Of a stretch of 64,000 bases of DNA, positions 26,504 to 44,900 are shown piece by piece. How positions within the stretch are numbered: the first letter of the stretch is position 1; each line of letters begins with the position of its first letter. The DNA comes from Globodera rostochiensis (taxonomy: Eukaryota; Nematoda; Chromadorea; Rhabditida; Heteroderidae): contig JAEVLN010000001.1 in NCBI GenBank assembly GCA_018350325.1, forward strand, positions 5,485,254 to 5,549,253, given 5' to 3'. A model generated the notes under the pieces. It was not told where the DNA came from, did not search any database, and worked only from the letters and a program-made list of their open reading frames with translations. Made by a program: the position numbers and the translations under genes.

Positions 26504-28321
26504 ATGGAAGATTATGAGCAACTCGATTATGACGAAGAAGAATTGAAGAGTGCACTTAAAAAGGCTCAACAATTAAAAAAGCTTGGAAACGAAAAACCGA
26601 TAGCATTTCTTTCCGATGCAACAAAAGAGGTTTTTCGTCCTTTTTAAAGAAACTGTAGTTTACTCTAATAGGCTCGCAATTCCTCATCCATTATTGCTTC
26701 CAGTGTTTCCTCTAAGTGTTACATAAATCCAAATTTTACGAAACGAGACAACATTCAAAAAGGTAAAATTTCCGCTTGCTTTTGGGTCATCAAAGGCGGT
26801 TTAGGCCATAATTCACAATGGGGGCGGGACGGGTACTTTGTTGTCGCTATTATTTGATGATCCAAAGCATTTAAACGACCAGTTTCGAATATATTTAGTA
26901 GGAAAATTTAGCTCCAAGCTCCGGCGCTTTTCCAATTGTACCTTCTAACAATGTATGTTGTTAATGAAATGCAAATATTCCATAGATTAAATCCCTTTTT
27001 CGGCTATGTGTCAGTACCAATACCCACTGCGAAGTTCTTACCAACGAGCCAAGACTCATGTTTTTAGTTTACCACAACAATCACAGAACGTTCCACTAAT
27101 GCAGCCGACCAGTAATTTCGGTACGAATGTAATGTTTTGACTTATTTAACTTATTTTTGCCAATTAACTAAATAAACTCATTTTCTTTAAGTTTCACAAA
27201 TGCCTTGGACAACGTCTCATTGTTCAGGAGGTGCGCAGGTTATGTCTACAGCGTCAGTCCCCAGCAACATTTACATAAATCCATCGGTTTTCAATACTCC
27301 ATCGACTCTTTTTTACAGTCGGCAATTACAACAGCAGACGACCTCACAAAGTGGTCTAAACTGGGATTTGATGGTCGATGAATTTGTCAAAAAAACAATT
27401 TCAGGTTTTAAATTTGAAGTTTTAACTAATTGAAATTGGACTTTTAAGTTCGGACACGGCGATATGCAAAATCGAGGAGTCGGTCTTCATCGACGGGCAC
27501 GTCTCTTTCCAGACACAGACGTTCTCGTTCCGTGACACGTTCCTCCAATAGTCGGCCATCCAGCAATGCATCAACTCCGTCACCAAAGAAAAGTCGTAAA
27601 CAAAGCAATTCACCAGGCAGAAAGGACTTAAAGGCTAAAGCTTCTCAAACCAAGGTGATGTCGTTGCACAATTGGTCTAAAAGGTATTACCTATGCGTTC
27701 AGGCTCAAACAAAACTTTCGAAACAAACGATTGAATGTGCGAAAGCGATAGGACTTGGCAACGAATACTTGAAGCAAATTGAAGAGCAGCAGAAATTGCG
27801 GGACGAAATAGCACGCAGAAAGAGTCAGCATCGGAAAGAGATTTACGCGAGGGATCGGGACGAACTGAAGAATGAAACGTCATCCACTGGGGCAGAAGGA
27901 GTGCAGAGCAAACGGGCCGAGTGTGAAAGTGTCCGGAGGCAGAAACTGACAACGAACAAATTAAGGCCGTACCTCGCTGTTGTGGTGACTAATTTGTCGG
28001 GCGTGGAAGATTTCCGCAAAATTGCCCTAATTGCTGGCAAAATTGGGCCGGTGAAGGTATGCAAAAGCTGGATTAATTCACTCCGTTCATTCATTTCAGA
28101 AAGTCTGGCAAGAAAGCGAATCCAATGTCTATCTGATTTTCGAGAAGCACGAGGACGCGAAGAAGTTCATGCAGCAGTACATTGGGTTGCTAAATACAGC
28201 AATGCCATCATTGTTTTTTTTCTTTAGCAACTCGACTGTTTTTGGCAGAGTAATTGACGTCTCTATGAAAAAGGTGTTTTTGAACACTGCGACATTTGTG
28301 CAAAATTCAACTGACCCGTAA
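26504..28321 (+). CDS. SR-rich RNA-binding protein with C-terminal RRM (RBM33-like?)
   Basis: Starts MEDYEQLDYDEEELKSALKK, an acidic then helical segment. Spliced exons continue CYINPNFTKRDNIQK, PQQSQNVPLMQPTSNF and a Ser/Thr/Gln-rich exon (27190-27404) with NIYINPSVFNTPSTLFYS. An Arg/Ser domain follows (27430-27655; YAKSRSRSSSTGTSLSRHRR). A charged helix reads YLKQIEEQQKLRDEIARRK, followed by an RRM-like fold: YLAVVVTNLSGVEDFRKI, KVWQESESNVYLIFEKHEDA, and after a final intron FGRVIDVSMKK. The acidic N-terminus, the EEQxxLRxEI helix and the C-terminal RRM recall RBM33, but that assignment is tentative. Likely nuclear, in RNA processing or export. The first exons (26504-26765) are read from frame continuity only. 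Confidence 0.72.
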
Positions 28322-28706
28322 TGTTCATTCTTTTTTTGATGTAAGGACTTTTTAACTCGCCTTTGTCATGTGTAGTTTAAGTTTTTTATTAAATTATAAC
28401 CAATTTTTTGTCTGTTTCGCATTTCATTTTCTCGTTTTTTGGGCTTTTAGACGGTTATGGAGTAAAGCATGAAGGTGCGAAAATAATGCATTTCTTGGAA
28501 ATGGTTGCCAGTTTTTTGGTGAGGTGTCCTGAGATCCATAGTTCCACGTAAAAAAAGGGGTGTAGGGGCTTCAGTCTCTAGTAACCCTGAATATAAGACG
28601 GACTATGTCGTTTTTGTAATTGTACTGTGTTTATGAAATTGCCAAGCGAAATAAAAAGCAAATAAAAAAAGGCAGGCAGTGTTGCGTCTGTTAAATGAAA
28701 TTGCAT
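28322..28706. other. Convergent 3' spacer
   Basis: AT-rich gap between two convergent stop codons. It contains attaaatt and aataaaaagca elements (28388, 28650) compatible with polyadenylation of the plus-strand gene. No further gene seen. Confidence 0.4.
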
Positions 28707-31700
28707 TTATCCCCATCCCCCTGTCAGCCGGTGGAACCCCTCCTCATCCAAAGTCTGATTCTGATCCTTGCTTCGCATCGAAAGAAATATGTATCCACCG
28801 ATGAACTCGTGAACAACCTGCAAAATATGGTTTACCTATCTTCTCTTTTCAGACTTGTCAATGCCAACAAACCTTGCAGTCCGCTGACAGCGGCTTGAAT
28901 TCGACGTCCTCGTTGTCAAATTGAATCTTTAAGTGCCGGATCTCCCAATTCACGTGCCATTTTTTCATGCCGGAGAATCGCCACGTTTTTGTCGACTCCC
29001 CGTTGTCACTGTTCACCTTCATCAACCGGTTATGCGTCACCGCAACGAGCTCGGCCTTCTTCGCGTTTCTGTGACTCAACGATGAAATCAAAAAAAAAAC
29101 GAGAAAAAAAAACTCGCCTAAATTTGACGATGAAGTAGTGGAGACCGTGTTCAGGCAGGGCCTCCCAATTGCGAATGTACTGAAGCTTTGCTTCGGTACA
29201 ACTCAGTGTTTTCACATTCGAATGGGCGTCCGAAATGCGTTGTTGCAACTAAAAAAAGGGAATTCGGGAAATGTCAGGACAACAACCACCGACTTACGCT
29301 TCTGTTCCCCGACCTCTTGCCATAGCGTTGACAAATGAACTCCTCCGAGTTGAATTCCGCCGGCAGCTGCACGGGCTGTGCCCTCTTATGCTGCTGCGTG
29401 CCGTTTTGTGTCGCTGCCACTCCTGACAAAAAAGGAATGCCATTGGGCGGAATCAATAACAAAATTCTCACTTCCGGCCTGCATCTGCAACACTTTCTTT
29501 ATGGATTCCACCTCGGAATTGTACGAAGAATCCGCCATCGTTTTTCCACGCGATGCCAAACGACATGCGGCCTATAATTGAATGGTGCCGGTTAGACTCA
29601 CAACAACAACGACAACAAGTTCACTGTCAATGCTCAGTTCGACCGACTCACCATCCATTTGGCAAACTGTTGCTCCGTGTCGCACTTTAAAACGAGCTCG
29701 GCCATCCCTTCGCTGCTGGGCACTTGCAACTTTATGTGGAACTTTCCCTGCGAAACGCTCAGGTCCTGACTGACTTCGCAGCCTTTTTAGGTTGGGAGAG
29801 AATCAACGGGTGAAAGAAAGCAATGCGCCGAACCTTTGAGGTAATAATGGCCGAGCGGAGGCCCTTAAAGTCGAGAAAATTACACAAAGATTCAAAAAAC
29901 CATCGAACCATTTGCGTCTTGAGCGGTGTTGTAATAACTCAGGTAGAGGTCTCGAAATGTGAAGTAAGCCCTCTTGAAATTGTTGAACCCCAACTTTTTA
30001 GGCCTAAAAAATCCTTAAAACATTCTTTGACAAAACAAACAAACAAAAAATACTTTAAATATTTGAGGTATTCGGTCAGTTCGGGTACGTAGGTCAAATC
30101 GCGACGACTAAGGGAGGCAGTGGTGTCCAAACTTTGTTCCTAAATTCATTTTTCTAAAGCATAAAACATTGGTCAGATTCTCTAATTTTTTTATAACCTC
30201 AGCCGCCCACCCACCCCTCGGGCTATAACCCCAGCCGCCCACCCCTCGGGCATATAATCTGCCAACTTACCAATTCGTCCAAAAGCATGTCGACCTCATC
30301 CCGTTCCGGAGATTCGCGCTCGGGGGAATTTCGCTGCAGCGTGGCTTGCAACTGAAAAAGCCAAGCAAATTCCTGCGCCGGCCCTTTGGGCGAGTACTTG
30401 CAATGCAGCGAACAGCGACGCCTCCTCCTCCGTGTGCTCAACCTCCTCCAGCAGAATGGACCACTTTGCCTGTTCGTACAGCTGGTTGATGCGGACGGGG
30501 TCGTACTTAAGATTCATGTCGAAGAATTGCATGAATTTGAAGCGGAGAAGCACAACGTCGCCCTCGCAAATGCCTTGCTCCATCAAAGACCTGTGCCACT
30601 GAATCGTAAGACAACCGACTTCAACAAGTGGCCGATCACCTCGACGAATCCAACCATCCGCGGTTCAACGCCGCTTTCTCCAAACAATGTTGAGGCCTGA
30701 ACGTCTCGCGACTCGGCGTGATTTTAGGCGAATTTATCAGATTTTCGTCCAACTGGTCGATCTCAAGCACACCTCCCTCAGAATATCCGGGCTCTGGTGT
30801 CCTTCCGACCGCCTCACGATACTTAAAAGGTAAGCGTTGTGAAGTTTTAGTGGGCGGAAGCCAATAAATATGTACAGCGGCTGGGCCTGGACTCATTCCA
30901 CGAGGGATTGTCCCCAACTTGGGCAAAGTGCCAATCTCCGACGCATTGAACAGATGGCCAGGACCCATTGCGGACGCCTGCGAAAGGGCGGGGGAGCCCC
31001 TTCCGCTCGCAAGGTTTGCAGTGGACGCACGAATGGGTTTGGCCGTTCGCAGTGTGCCGGGTCCAATGGACTCCTCGCCCGGCTTCATGTGCGGCTGAAT
31101 CTGGGCATCTGACTCCACAGAAGCGCCTTTTCGCAGAATATCCGGCGGAATATCGCGTTTAAGCGACAACTCTTCCGGGCGCCGAATCACGAGTTCCTGG
31201 CATATTTTTTGCGTCACTTTCAGAATGGGCACGGAAAAATCGAGACGGGCATCGATGACCTGCAAAAAGTTAATTACCCGTGATATTAATTCTCGGCTGA
31301 ACTATTGGATTAATGTGGAGCGGGATTAAAAAAGATCACCTGTAGATCGGGGAGTTGGACCCTGAATATGTGAAATTAGGCGATTTTCAGTCGATCATCA
31401 AAATGAAAAAATATTTAAAAAATTTTATAAATATTTTTAAAACAAAAAACATGGTGCAACATAATATAAAGCCACTTTTTAAAAGAACTTTGCGCTTTTA
31501 GAGGCCAGAATATGTACGTTTGAAAATGGTGTAGCTTTATAATTTTGTTAAACACTATAGTCGTGAAAATGATTTAATTTCCATCAGTGAAGGGAGGAAT
31601 AACCCCCCCCCCCATCTCCGCCCGCTGACCTGGCGTGCTTGTGCATCGGGGTGAACTCCAGATAAGTGGCAGCTGTGATGCCAATTTGATCCAGCGTGCT

Positions 31701-31972
31701 TCGGGTGTGCTTCAGCCACTTGCGACGGTCAGGCCACCACATATAATGGTCACTCCAGTCCTGAGTCTCGCCTGAGCAGTGGACGGTTAAAGACAAATGT
31801 AACAGTCCTTGGATCATCTACCAATTTGTCCCACCAGCTGCATCATCAGACTACCGATTGTCATGTCACCGCGCACGAACAGCTCGCGTGAAGTGTTCAA
31901 GTCGGTGATGAAAATGCCCAATTTCCACGTTGCGTCGTTGACAACAAAACCATCTTGGATGAGATGGGCCAT
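28707..31972 (-). CDS. unc-112: Kindlin / UNC-112 integrin co-activator (FERM + PH)
   Basis: Cytoplasmic adaptor at integrin adhesions. The start [20 protein letters not shown] matches kindlin N-termini. F0 continues [19 protein letters not shown], then [20 protein letters not shown] and [13 protein letters not shown]1 has [16 protein letters not shown] and [14 protein letters not shown], followed by the long flexible kindlin-specific loop. F2 begins around [20 protein letters not shown] with [16 protein letters not shown]. The PH insert carries [14 protein letters not shown] and [17 protein letters not shown]3 carries [18 protein letters not shown] and [18 protein letters not shown], and ends [14 protein letters not shown] with TGGWG. 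About 11 exons. All FERM lobes are present. It is divergent from the DESI2 gene, with 1.1 kb between. Confidence 0.95.
30201..30257 (+). repeat. Short tandem repeat in a kindlin intron
   Basis: Two adjacent copies of an about 30-bp C-rich unit (cagccgcccacccctcgggc with a TATAA spacer). Intronic, no coding role seen. Confidence 0.65.
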
Positions 31973-33117
31973 CCGGAGTGAGGGGTCAAAACTTTGCTTT
32001 AAATTTTCATAAAATAACTCATGCAATGCAACGTAAAAATATCGAAAATAAAAATTGGATAAGTGATCGATCGAATCATTCCGAAGGATGACAGCGGACA
32101 ATGAAAGAATGAAGAAGGGGGGAAAAGTGTGCATTTGTTGATAGCTCAATCACCCTTCTACATATGAGCGGCTGTGAATTTTTAAGCCGAGCCGTAGCAA
32201 ATGAAAGTGATGTATGGCCAAGCCAAAGCTCGAGCATCTTCCGCCGTCCTTTTCCGCCCACCCAACCTCCAACAATTGTCGTCACTGTCCATCATTCATA
32301 AGGAATTTGCTTATCACTATTTTCTTATTTTTTTGTGCAGTTGCTGCAGAGAGAACTTAAGAGAAAATCAATAAAACGAAAAGCACACCAATAAAATTTA
32401 CTTTTTTCTTGGATCAAAAGCACTACAAAGTTCAGAAAACTTGGCAACTGTTATGTAGATCACCCCCACAAGCAAACGAAATGGTGCTATATGTTTTCGA
32501 CAGTGGTTGGTTTCGACAGTAAGTGATTTCGACAGTGGACTTCGACAGTGCCACTGTCGAAAATTCTGTAAATTCCAAAAAGTTTAAAATCCTTATTTTT
32601 AGCGCATTTCGACCCACGTACTGATGTAAAATACCTGAAAAAGTAAAAAATTCGAACAATTCAAAAAGTCTTAATTTTCGAGGCAAGCCTAAAACTGCAT
32701 TTTTAGCAAAACGGATAAGGTACAGGTCTAAAAAGTATTTATAAGTTGAAAATTCGAAATGTCTAACAAGTTCAAAACATTTATTTGGAATTCACTGTCG
32801 AAATCACTCACTGTCGAAACCAACCACTGTCGAAAACACTGGGCACGAACGAAATAAGGAGGTATTTAAAGAAACAGTTTATCGAGGATTCTTGGGGAGG
32901 GGAGAGGGAATTTAAAAGAAAGAACTGATGAATTAAGAAGACCTAAAGACCGACAATGAGTGTGGCCGGGTTTGAATTTCGTTAATTTGCTTTATCGTTT
33001 ATTTAATTGCCTTTTTTTTACCATTTTTGACTTGGATATGTACATATGTATAAGTTTCACAAGCCTATTTAAATGAATTAATGTTTTTGTTTATTTAAGA
33101 TCAGTTCCCTTGGGGGG
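31973..33117. other. Kindlin/DESI2 divergent intergenic region
   Basis: Carries the kindlin 5' region (31973-32330), an inverted-repeat element (32493-32839) and AT-rich DNA up to the DESI2 start. No gene frame matches a family. Confidence 0.5.
32493..32839. mobile_element. MITE-like element with about 45-bp terminal inverted repeats
   Basis: The left end (32493-32538) reads gttttcgacagtggttggtt, then tcgacagtaagtgatttcga and cagtg. The right end (32793-32839) is the reverse complement with essentially one mismatch. The arms are made of spaced TTCGACAGTG units. Internally a perfect palindrome (cgacagtgccactgtcg) sits near 32546, and the rest is AT-rich with no open frame. No clear target-site duplication was seen. 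Size (347 bp) and structure suit a nonautonomous DNA transposon. Confidence 0.65.
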
Positions 33118-34533
33118 ATGGCCCGTGCGCCCGTTTTCCTTAATGTCTATGACATGTACAAGCTCAATGACATTGTTTTCTCGAGTTTGGGCGTTGGCGT
33201 GTTTCACAGTGGCATCGAAGTATACGATACGGGTCTGTCCGCTTTATTTGGCCTACTTTTGCCGAACAATTTCCAACCTTTTAGAATATGCCTACGGCGG
33301 TCATCCGTTTCCATTTTCGGGCATTTTTGAGAATGCGCCTCGTGATGCGGAGGAACTGGGAGAGAACTTCAAATTCAGGTTTTTATAAATTATGTGCAAA
33401 TTGAACCGTTCTTCTTTTCAGAGAGAGTATTCCGCTGGGTGAAACGGACTTTACTGCCGAAGATGTCAGCAAAATGATCCAAAGTCTTGGCCAAGACTAT
33501 CGAGGGGACAGCTACCACCTGATCACCAAAAATTGTAATCACTTCTCCGCACTTCTCAGTAAGGTCAGAACGCGACGGGTCAGAAACGGCACATTTTTCT
33601 CACTAAATTTACTAAAAAAAAAGGATCTTTCCGCTGTTTTTGCAATTTCGAATTGGCTCAAAATTAGTAATAAATTATCTATTGCTAATAGAAATAAAGG
33701 AACTTCCTTTCCCCCCCTCCAAGCGGAAAATTCCCCCCCCCCCCAATAATATTTTAACCGATTAAAAGCAATGAGAAAATATTTGCCGTATTCAGACCCT
33801 GACAGGCCAAGAATTGCCCCCGTGGATTAACCGTTTGGCCAACATTTCCGGTTCGCTGCCTTTTGTCGAGCGATGGATCCCACAGGTAGCCCCCACCCTC
33901 CCCATTAAATTAAATAATTGCCTTTTTCTCTTCTCCAGGAATGGCTTACGCCAATCGCACTTCAGCAATCACTCGACTCAAGATCGCGCAGCATTCCCAT
34001 TCAGAATGGCATTAGCACGGCGGCACTGAGCGTCTCGGAAGAGACAAAAGCGAATGGTGAGATACAATTTGGCCATTTCGAATTGTTTGGGCGCGCCCCG
34101 ACATTTGATGAAACCCCAAAAATCCCTCTCGAACTCGAGCGTATTTTTTCGTCTCTCTCGTATGCCTTGGCCTTTGAAAATTTTGATTTTCTATCTACCT
34201 TTTCAAGTAAAAGGGACAAGATATAGTGTTTTTACTTTTTTGAGTCTCCATTGACTTTTTTAAATTGAAGCGACAACGAGTGACTCCGCACGGTCTTCGT
34301 CTTACGCGACCGGGTGGAGAATATTCCAAAGGCGCAACCCCAGCGAGCAGTCCTCACTCGACAATGCGTCCTCCTCAGCGCCTGCCACCTCCAGACAGTC
34401 CAACGCAGCCTCGAGCAGCCTATCCCCGAACCTTTCTCGTCTATGGCAGTTCGGAAAATCGACCTTCTTCACCTCGCCCAGCCCCCTGAGGGGGGAGGGG
34501 AACCCCCCAGCTGACAGGAAGGACGGCCAGTGA
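33118..34533 (+). CDS. desi2: DESI2/PPPDE1-type desumoylating/deubiquitinating isopeptidase
   Basis: Cysteine isopeptidase of the PPPDE superfamily. Exon 1 starts [18 protein letters not shown] and gives [14 protein letters not shown], which holds the catalytic His. After a 44-50-nt intron it continues [19 protein letters not shown]. The exon at 33421-33553 carries [19 protein letters not shown] and [15 protein letters not shown], where Cys of KNCNHF is the predicted nucleophile. Later exons give [20 protein letters not shown] and [11 protein letters not shown], all as in vertebrate DESI2. The last exon (34271-34533, joined in phase 1) is Ser-rich and nematode-specific, ending in a Lys/Asp/Gly tail. 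Likely cytosolic. Confidence 0.93.
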
Positions 34534-34963
34534 CCACTCCATCATATTCTAACGTTTTGTAAAACAGCCCTTTCGACAGATTTTTCGTATTTGTGTAATC
34601 ACGCGCCACTACTATATTAAAACTGCACATAAAGAATATTTATTTATAGCAATTTATGTCGACTTAAAAATGAAAAATTAAATTATCCTTGCAAAAAAGA
34701 ATTCATCAACGAACAAACGCTTGTCGTGTGGGGGAATTGAAAAAAAGAACTCGGTTGATCGATCGATCAATGAAGCAGGGTGGCAAAAATAAGAACAAGC
34801 TGGGGAGGGGAAGCACGAACAGAGCAGAAGTATGTAGAAGCACAAATGTTAGAAATGGTTAGTGAGAAGGAAACACAATCCACAACATAAAGTTCGACGG
34901 TCGATTTGGAGGCAGCGTTCGATTGACCAGAGACTGTCTTAGGAACGTCTTTGGAAACTCATC
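34534..34963. other. Convergent 3' spacer, DESI2 and MARK
   Basis: AT-rich, with aaagaatatttattt near 34632 and a GATCGATCGATC palindromic run near 34757. Shared 3' UTR territory of two convergent genes. No gene seen. Confidence 0.4.
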
Positions 34964-40240
<5,277 letters not shown>

Positions 40241-41945
40241 CTAATAGAAAAGAAAATTCGTGGAACGTTGTACGTTTAGCTCACGTGGACTCAACTTGAT
40301 TGATGCAACCTGAATTATGAATCGGGACAATCACTTTTATTAAATAAAAAGGCAGTCGGCCAGACAATGATTAGTGTCCAAATGGGCTGAGGTGGTAAAG
40401 TAATCGATCCTTCCTAATTTCATACTCTGTGGGAATTATCACACTTTGAAAAAGAGAGTCACACATCAAACACAACACAAGAAGCACAAATTTATGGTAG
40501 TGGAGGAGGGGGGGGGAAAAGAAAATGAGATGCGGTAGAGGAAGGAGGCGGAAGAAGTTCTTTCCCATTAGTCAGTCACTGGAGCCCCCCGAGACGGAGA
40601 CATAAGTCATCAGTCTCGATTGGGGGGAATTAGTATGAAGTGAAGGAAGCGGCGGGCTCTCATCGACCGACGAGAATTATAAGTTTTCCTCTGGCCGATT
40701 CACAAAATCAAAATCGATGGACGACTATTTGGAAGTCGTTTTGAAAAAATATATAAATTGAAAAATATTCTGAGAGTTTCCTAACGAATTTTAGAGTTTC
40801 CTCCCTCACTAATAAATGTGTTAAGTGATGATTCCACCGTCACATTGGTGTTGGCTACTGCTGAAGTGAGAAATGAGATGATAATTGTTTGTGGTAAGGG
40901 GAGGGGATGAGGTGAAGGTGAGCAGACAGACATTCCACTCACCCCCCCCCCTCACCCTCACCCCCTCGACCTCGCCTACCCTCAACTCCCCCCCCCCTCC
41001 CTCCCTCCCTCCTCTTGCCCCATTCACTCATTCAATCCCAAGGAGTGAGCGATAGATAAACGGGAAGAGGAGCAGGGAAGGAATGAAAAGGTCCAATAAG
41101 CAACAGAGAGAAACCTCACCAATTCAGAGCGCATTTGGTGTCGTTTCTACCGGCTGGAGAATAAGGAATCGATTGATGAAACAAACAGCCCCCGGGGGGA
41201 GGGGAGGGGCGCTTTTTGGGCGATGGGATGAGAGAGGGCTGGTGAATGGCGCTGGCGACTGCTGCACTCACTCCCATCCATCCCCTCAACGCGAATGAAT
41301 CCGCCGTCTCTTGTCTGTCCGTCAGCGTCTCTCCTCACTTTGTTCTTTTCTCATCCCTTCTTTCTTCAATGTGTGCTGAACAGAACACCACCAGCAGCAG
41401 CAGCAGCAGGGAGAAGCGGCTGGAAGGAAGAGGAGGCGAGAAAGGATGGGCAGAGAGAGCGAAGGAATGAAGGGGGGCAACTGACTGGAGGACGAACAGA
41501 ACGCAACTTCCGGAAAAGAAAAGTGTGGCAGAGATGCGGCCCGCCAGCGCATGTCCATTGAAATTTTCAAAACAAAGCGCTGGGGGGGGGGGTAGCAGGT
41601 TTAGCACACCGTTTGCGGCAAATTTTTGCGCAATCTGCGGGAATTTCGGGCTGCACACTCGACCTGACTGCCCAAAGCTCAAAAATGGCTCCATAACATT
41701 TTACCACCTAATTTGTAAGGCCAAACTTTTTGCAGGAAAAATTTCCAAGCAGATCGATACATTTATTGAAGAATAAACAAAAAAAACAAAGGCATATACT
41801 AGTAGATCCGAAACGCATCCATTGCAAACGAATAAATGTTTAAATTCAAAATCCAGACACTTACGTAAGTGATACAATTGAGATAATGGCAGAGATAATT
41901 CTGATGTCCGAAATTCTCGACGACTTATCATATAAATTCATCCGT
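40241..41945. other. Gene-free stretch upstream of MARK
   Basis: Contains low-complexity CCCTCC/GGAGGG segments (40940-41010), CAG microrepeats (41392-41410) and G runs (41581-41592). Open frames here are low-complexity. Nothing matched a family. The segment should include the MARK promoter and the 3' UTR of the Argonaute gene. Confidence 0.5.
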
Positions 41946-44900
41946 TTACGCATTGAAACGCGTCTCAGCAAAGGCATGACCATTGTAACAGAGCCGCTTG
42001 TTGAGCAGCTGATACTCAATTTGTTCCGTCCCAGCGACACGAGGAATGTACTGAGGCGAACCGCGCTTCAATTCCATGTAGTTTGCACGCCCGCGCTTGG
42101 CCAATTCGCCAGCCTGGCGAACGGGAGTCGGCAGGGCGGGAGCCAGCGTCACGATTTGCCAATTGCAGCAAAGTGAAAGCAAAAAGCTTAAATTCTTGTT
42201 ATACGGGACAATTTTGAATTATAATTTCACCTTTGAAGCTCGTTGTTGTTAGCCGCAACCTGGTTGACTGGGAACACATATTGCGGAATTTTCGAAGTTC
42301 CCTGAAAAAGTACAAAGTGTGAACATCCAACTGCCGGTATGTCGCGAATACCTTCAACGGAACATGCGATTGCATCCAGAACTCGTGAATATCAACGCGG
42401 ACGAACTTTGAGTCAATGACACTTCCTTAAAACAACTATCATAAAATAACAATGGAGTCGTTTGGGAAAACCTGGAGCGGTGTTTTCAACTTGTTGTTGG
42501 CCTTTGACGAAGAAGCGTTTGTTGTGCTTTTTGTCCACAATACAGTAGACGAACTTCGGCTTCCAGTTGGGGTCGATCGTTTTGCAGGCCTCCATGTACG
42601 ATGGGAACTCATCGCGAACATTCTAGAAGTACAAAATAAAATACTTCAATAACTATCATTGATAAAAATCAATGAAAAACAAGAAAACAACGAACGTTAG
42701 GCACCATCCCCTCACTGACGCCATCACGGATGATAAATATCTACGAGTGTAAATTGAATATAATCCATTATACAACTTCACATACCACGGACGGGGCCTT
42801 CCCACGGTGCTTCTTGATTTTTTCCAAAATCCAGCGTATCTTGTACGTAAGCGCAGTGGGCTCCAGCACATCTTGCCTTTTTGTGTAAAATTTGTATTAC
42901 TCAACTAGCCAAACCAAAATAAACTAACTTGCACGGCTGAAAGTAGTAATCGCCGCAAAACTTGTACGGATTCTTCAAGTAGTTGGCGCAAATCCCAACT
43001 ATTTTTAACATTACGAAATACAATGAAACCTAACAAACCAATCAACGGGTCCTCAGATGTAAGCTCAGGCGTCCCTTTCTTACGCAATTGGAATTTTTCG
43101 AATGGAGAGGCTTTAGCAGGACGACTGGTGTCGATCCCAATCACCAAAACATCACCACCGTCCATGTTGAATTTGTTTTTCCTAAAAAGTTACAGCCACC
43201 ATATAAAGCCAATCAGAGGAAATGATTATATAAGCTTACGTGATTTGCGGGAAAATTGGCATATAGTTGAAGCCAAAGAGCCTAGACATTAATTAAGATA
43301 AAAACTAAAAATTTAGTTTCTTTCAAACTTCATGTTCATTTTGTTTAACACGTTGGACAATGTCATTGCGCGGGCCTTACTGGCCACCTCAAACGTGACG
43401 TGCTGGGTGAGCAACCCAAATTTCTTCTCATTCAACTTCAGAATCGCTAAAATTTAAAAAGGCAGGAAGATATTATTTTTTATATATATCGTACGCACAG
43501 TGTGACTTGACAAAACGTTTGTCGATGTAGAACAAAAACTGGACGCGACGCTCCGAAAGCTGTTGCATTCGGTCACTGATGTTCTCCAATTCGATGCATT
43601 CGAATTGCGGGTCGGACAATTGCATGCCCTTGCTTCGGCCCATGCGCACAACTTGTTCGACGAAGGAGCTAAATTGCAGTTTAGCGCCTTACATATTGGC
43701 CTTCCCTTAAAATTCCTTACCGAACGCTGTCTTCGCCCACCTGACGAGGAAACCCAACGACCCAACTCTTCATCAAATTACTCGTTTCGAGGAAACGGAC
43801 GCCGGGATTTATCTAAAAATAAATGTGTAATAAAAAATTTACGTGAACAAAAAACCTTGTCCTGGAATGATGTCGTCACATTTCCTCCGAATTTCACCTA
43901 ATGAGAACAAATGAGTCAATTCAATGTGTGTTATCGAACTTTTGGAAGCTCATGAAGTCCAATCTTGACGTCATTCTTTCCACCAACAAGCTTCACACCA
44001 AATTGACTCATGAACTGACTCGAAGCCCCAGTTCCAATTCTTTTGACTTCTGCCTCAATGTCCGCATAGCGCCTGCTGGGATGAGTCGTGTTTGCCTTAA
44101 AATTCAAATGAAGTTATCAAATAATGGCGAATAGACTAACATTGAGCAACTCCCGAGAAATAAAGTCGGACATTTTGTCAATTGTGACACGCTGATTAGG
44201 CAAAATAAACACACAAGACATCGGAAACAATGTCTAAAATTCAACAATTTCAAAAATTACGATTCGACTTAAAATGTTTGTATCTAGTCAAACGAAAAAC
44301 CAAACAAGTGGAAGTGAATGCAAAACAAAACCTCGCGATCCTGTTGCTGACGAACTGCCGGCAACTTGCCATTGACCGGAATGTTCTTCTTGGTCCGAAA
44401 GAAATCGACCATATTCATCGGACGACCATCAACCTCAAAGCTTAAAAAGGATGCCAGCTGTGTTTTATTCTAATCTGTTTTTTGTGACAAGTAACCTGAT
44501 CTCGGACATTGTGCGCTGACTGATCGAATCAATCACGATGACCCGCGATGGGGCATAGGTCAAATACCCGCTGACTCCACGAAACAATTGATTAAAATCC
44601 GGCCAGAAGCGTTCCATCTGACTACGATTGTTGATGTCGATTCGTCTCTTTCGCAGCATGTCCTTGACGATTTCCTCCAAATTTTTGCTAGCAAAGAATG
44701 CGCACGTTTTCACTAAAATGTTTTCATTAGCAATTAGAAAATATAAACAAACCAACCGTCCGCAACCAATGCCGCTTTTGGCTCGCCGTTATTGTCGATT
44801 ATGCGCACTCCCTTAGCAACTCCTTCACGCGTCACAATTCCATCCTCGAGCTCCTTGCAAACTTCGCGCTTAAAGAGACGGCCTGCGCCGATAATGTCAT

